This document shows positions 13,173 through 13,326 of a stretch of 13,326 nt of DNA, piece after piece. The stretch comes from Sphaerochaetaceae bacterium (lineage in GTDB: Bacteria; Spirochaetota; Spirochaetia; Sphaerochaetales; Sphaerochaetaceae). The stretch lies in NCBI GenBank assembly GCA_016302165.1, contig JAEDOD010000043.1, positions 1-13,326 of the forward strand. The letters are read 5' to 3'. Within the stretch, counting starts at the first letter, position 1. Each line of letters starts with the position of its first letter. The translations under genes and the position numbers were made by a program. A model generated the notes under the pieces. It was given only the letters and a program-made list of their open reading frames with translations, ran no database searches and was not told the origin of the DNA.

Positions 13173-13326
13173 CAGGGAAAATTTTTTTCTCTCATTTTTT
13201 CATTTGGAGCCTTACTCCATAGATAGATTATCACAAACCGTAAAGGTAGGTAAGAGAAGGACAAAAGAAGGAAGAAATCCATTCCAGAGGCCTATGGTGT
13301 GTGATAGAATCCAGAGTTATGGAATA

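Overview
The window is an ordinary-looking bacterial chromosome segment with moderate GC, dense coding and short intergenic gaps. No rRNA, tRNA, CRISPR array or intact mobile element was seen. Gene content (HtpG, RlmE, ProS with an editing insert, CysK, an Rrf2 regulator, a lipoprotein with an LVSC lipobox, and remnants of a LacI regulator and a starch-binding domain) fits a fermentative, probably host-associated bacterium. My best guess is a spirochaete of the Treponema/Sphaerochaeta type, but this rests on overall protein impression, not on a diagnostic marker.

Layout. 1-473 holds no convincing gene, only a run of hairpins ending in a T-tract. 474-1454 (+) is an unrecognised lipoprotein with three internal repeats and a C-terminal membrane region. 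It overlaps tail to tail with a ROK-type regulator (1435-2484, -). The ROK gene is divergent from htpG (2618-4492, +). htpG and rlmE (4544-5143, -) converge on a shared terminator. rlmE is divergent from a rhomboid protease gene (5226-5855, +), which converges on add, adenosine deaminase (5880-6959, -). An ankyrin-repeat gene (7149-7661, +) converges on a two-gene minus-strand operon. That operon holds a YhhQ/VUT-family queuosine-precursor transporter (8384-9073) followed by a short-chain dehydrogenase (7719-8381), with a preQ1-I-like leader in front. proS (9308-11074, -) ends in a strong terminator. 11075-11739 is a decayed stretch containing an in-frame chimera of a starch-binding fragment and a LacI C-terminus. 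The window closes with cysK and an Rrf2 regulator (13108-11740, -), one nucleotide apart.

How the genes work together. Most are unrelated housekeeping units. Two small regulons can be proposed. First, cysK plus a cysteine-bearing Rrf2 regulator has an imperfect 11-bp inverted repeat over the -10 of its promoter, suggesting autoregulated control of cysteine synthesis. Second, the transporter plus SDR operon lies behind the preQ1-like leader. A theme across the window is two kinds of translation start. Most genes carry a clear Shine-Dalgarno sequence. The ROK gene and add instead have TATAAT exactly 6 bp before the ATG and no Shine-Dalgarno, so they are probably read from leaderless mRNAs; the rhomboid gene may be a weaker third case.
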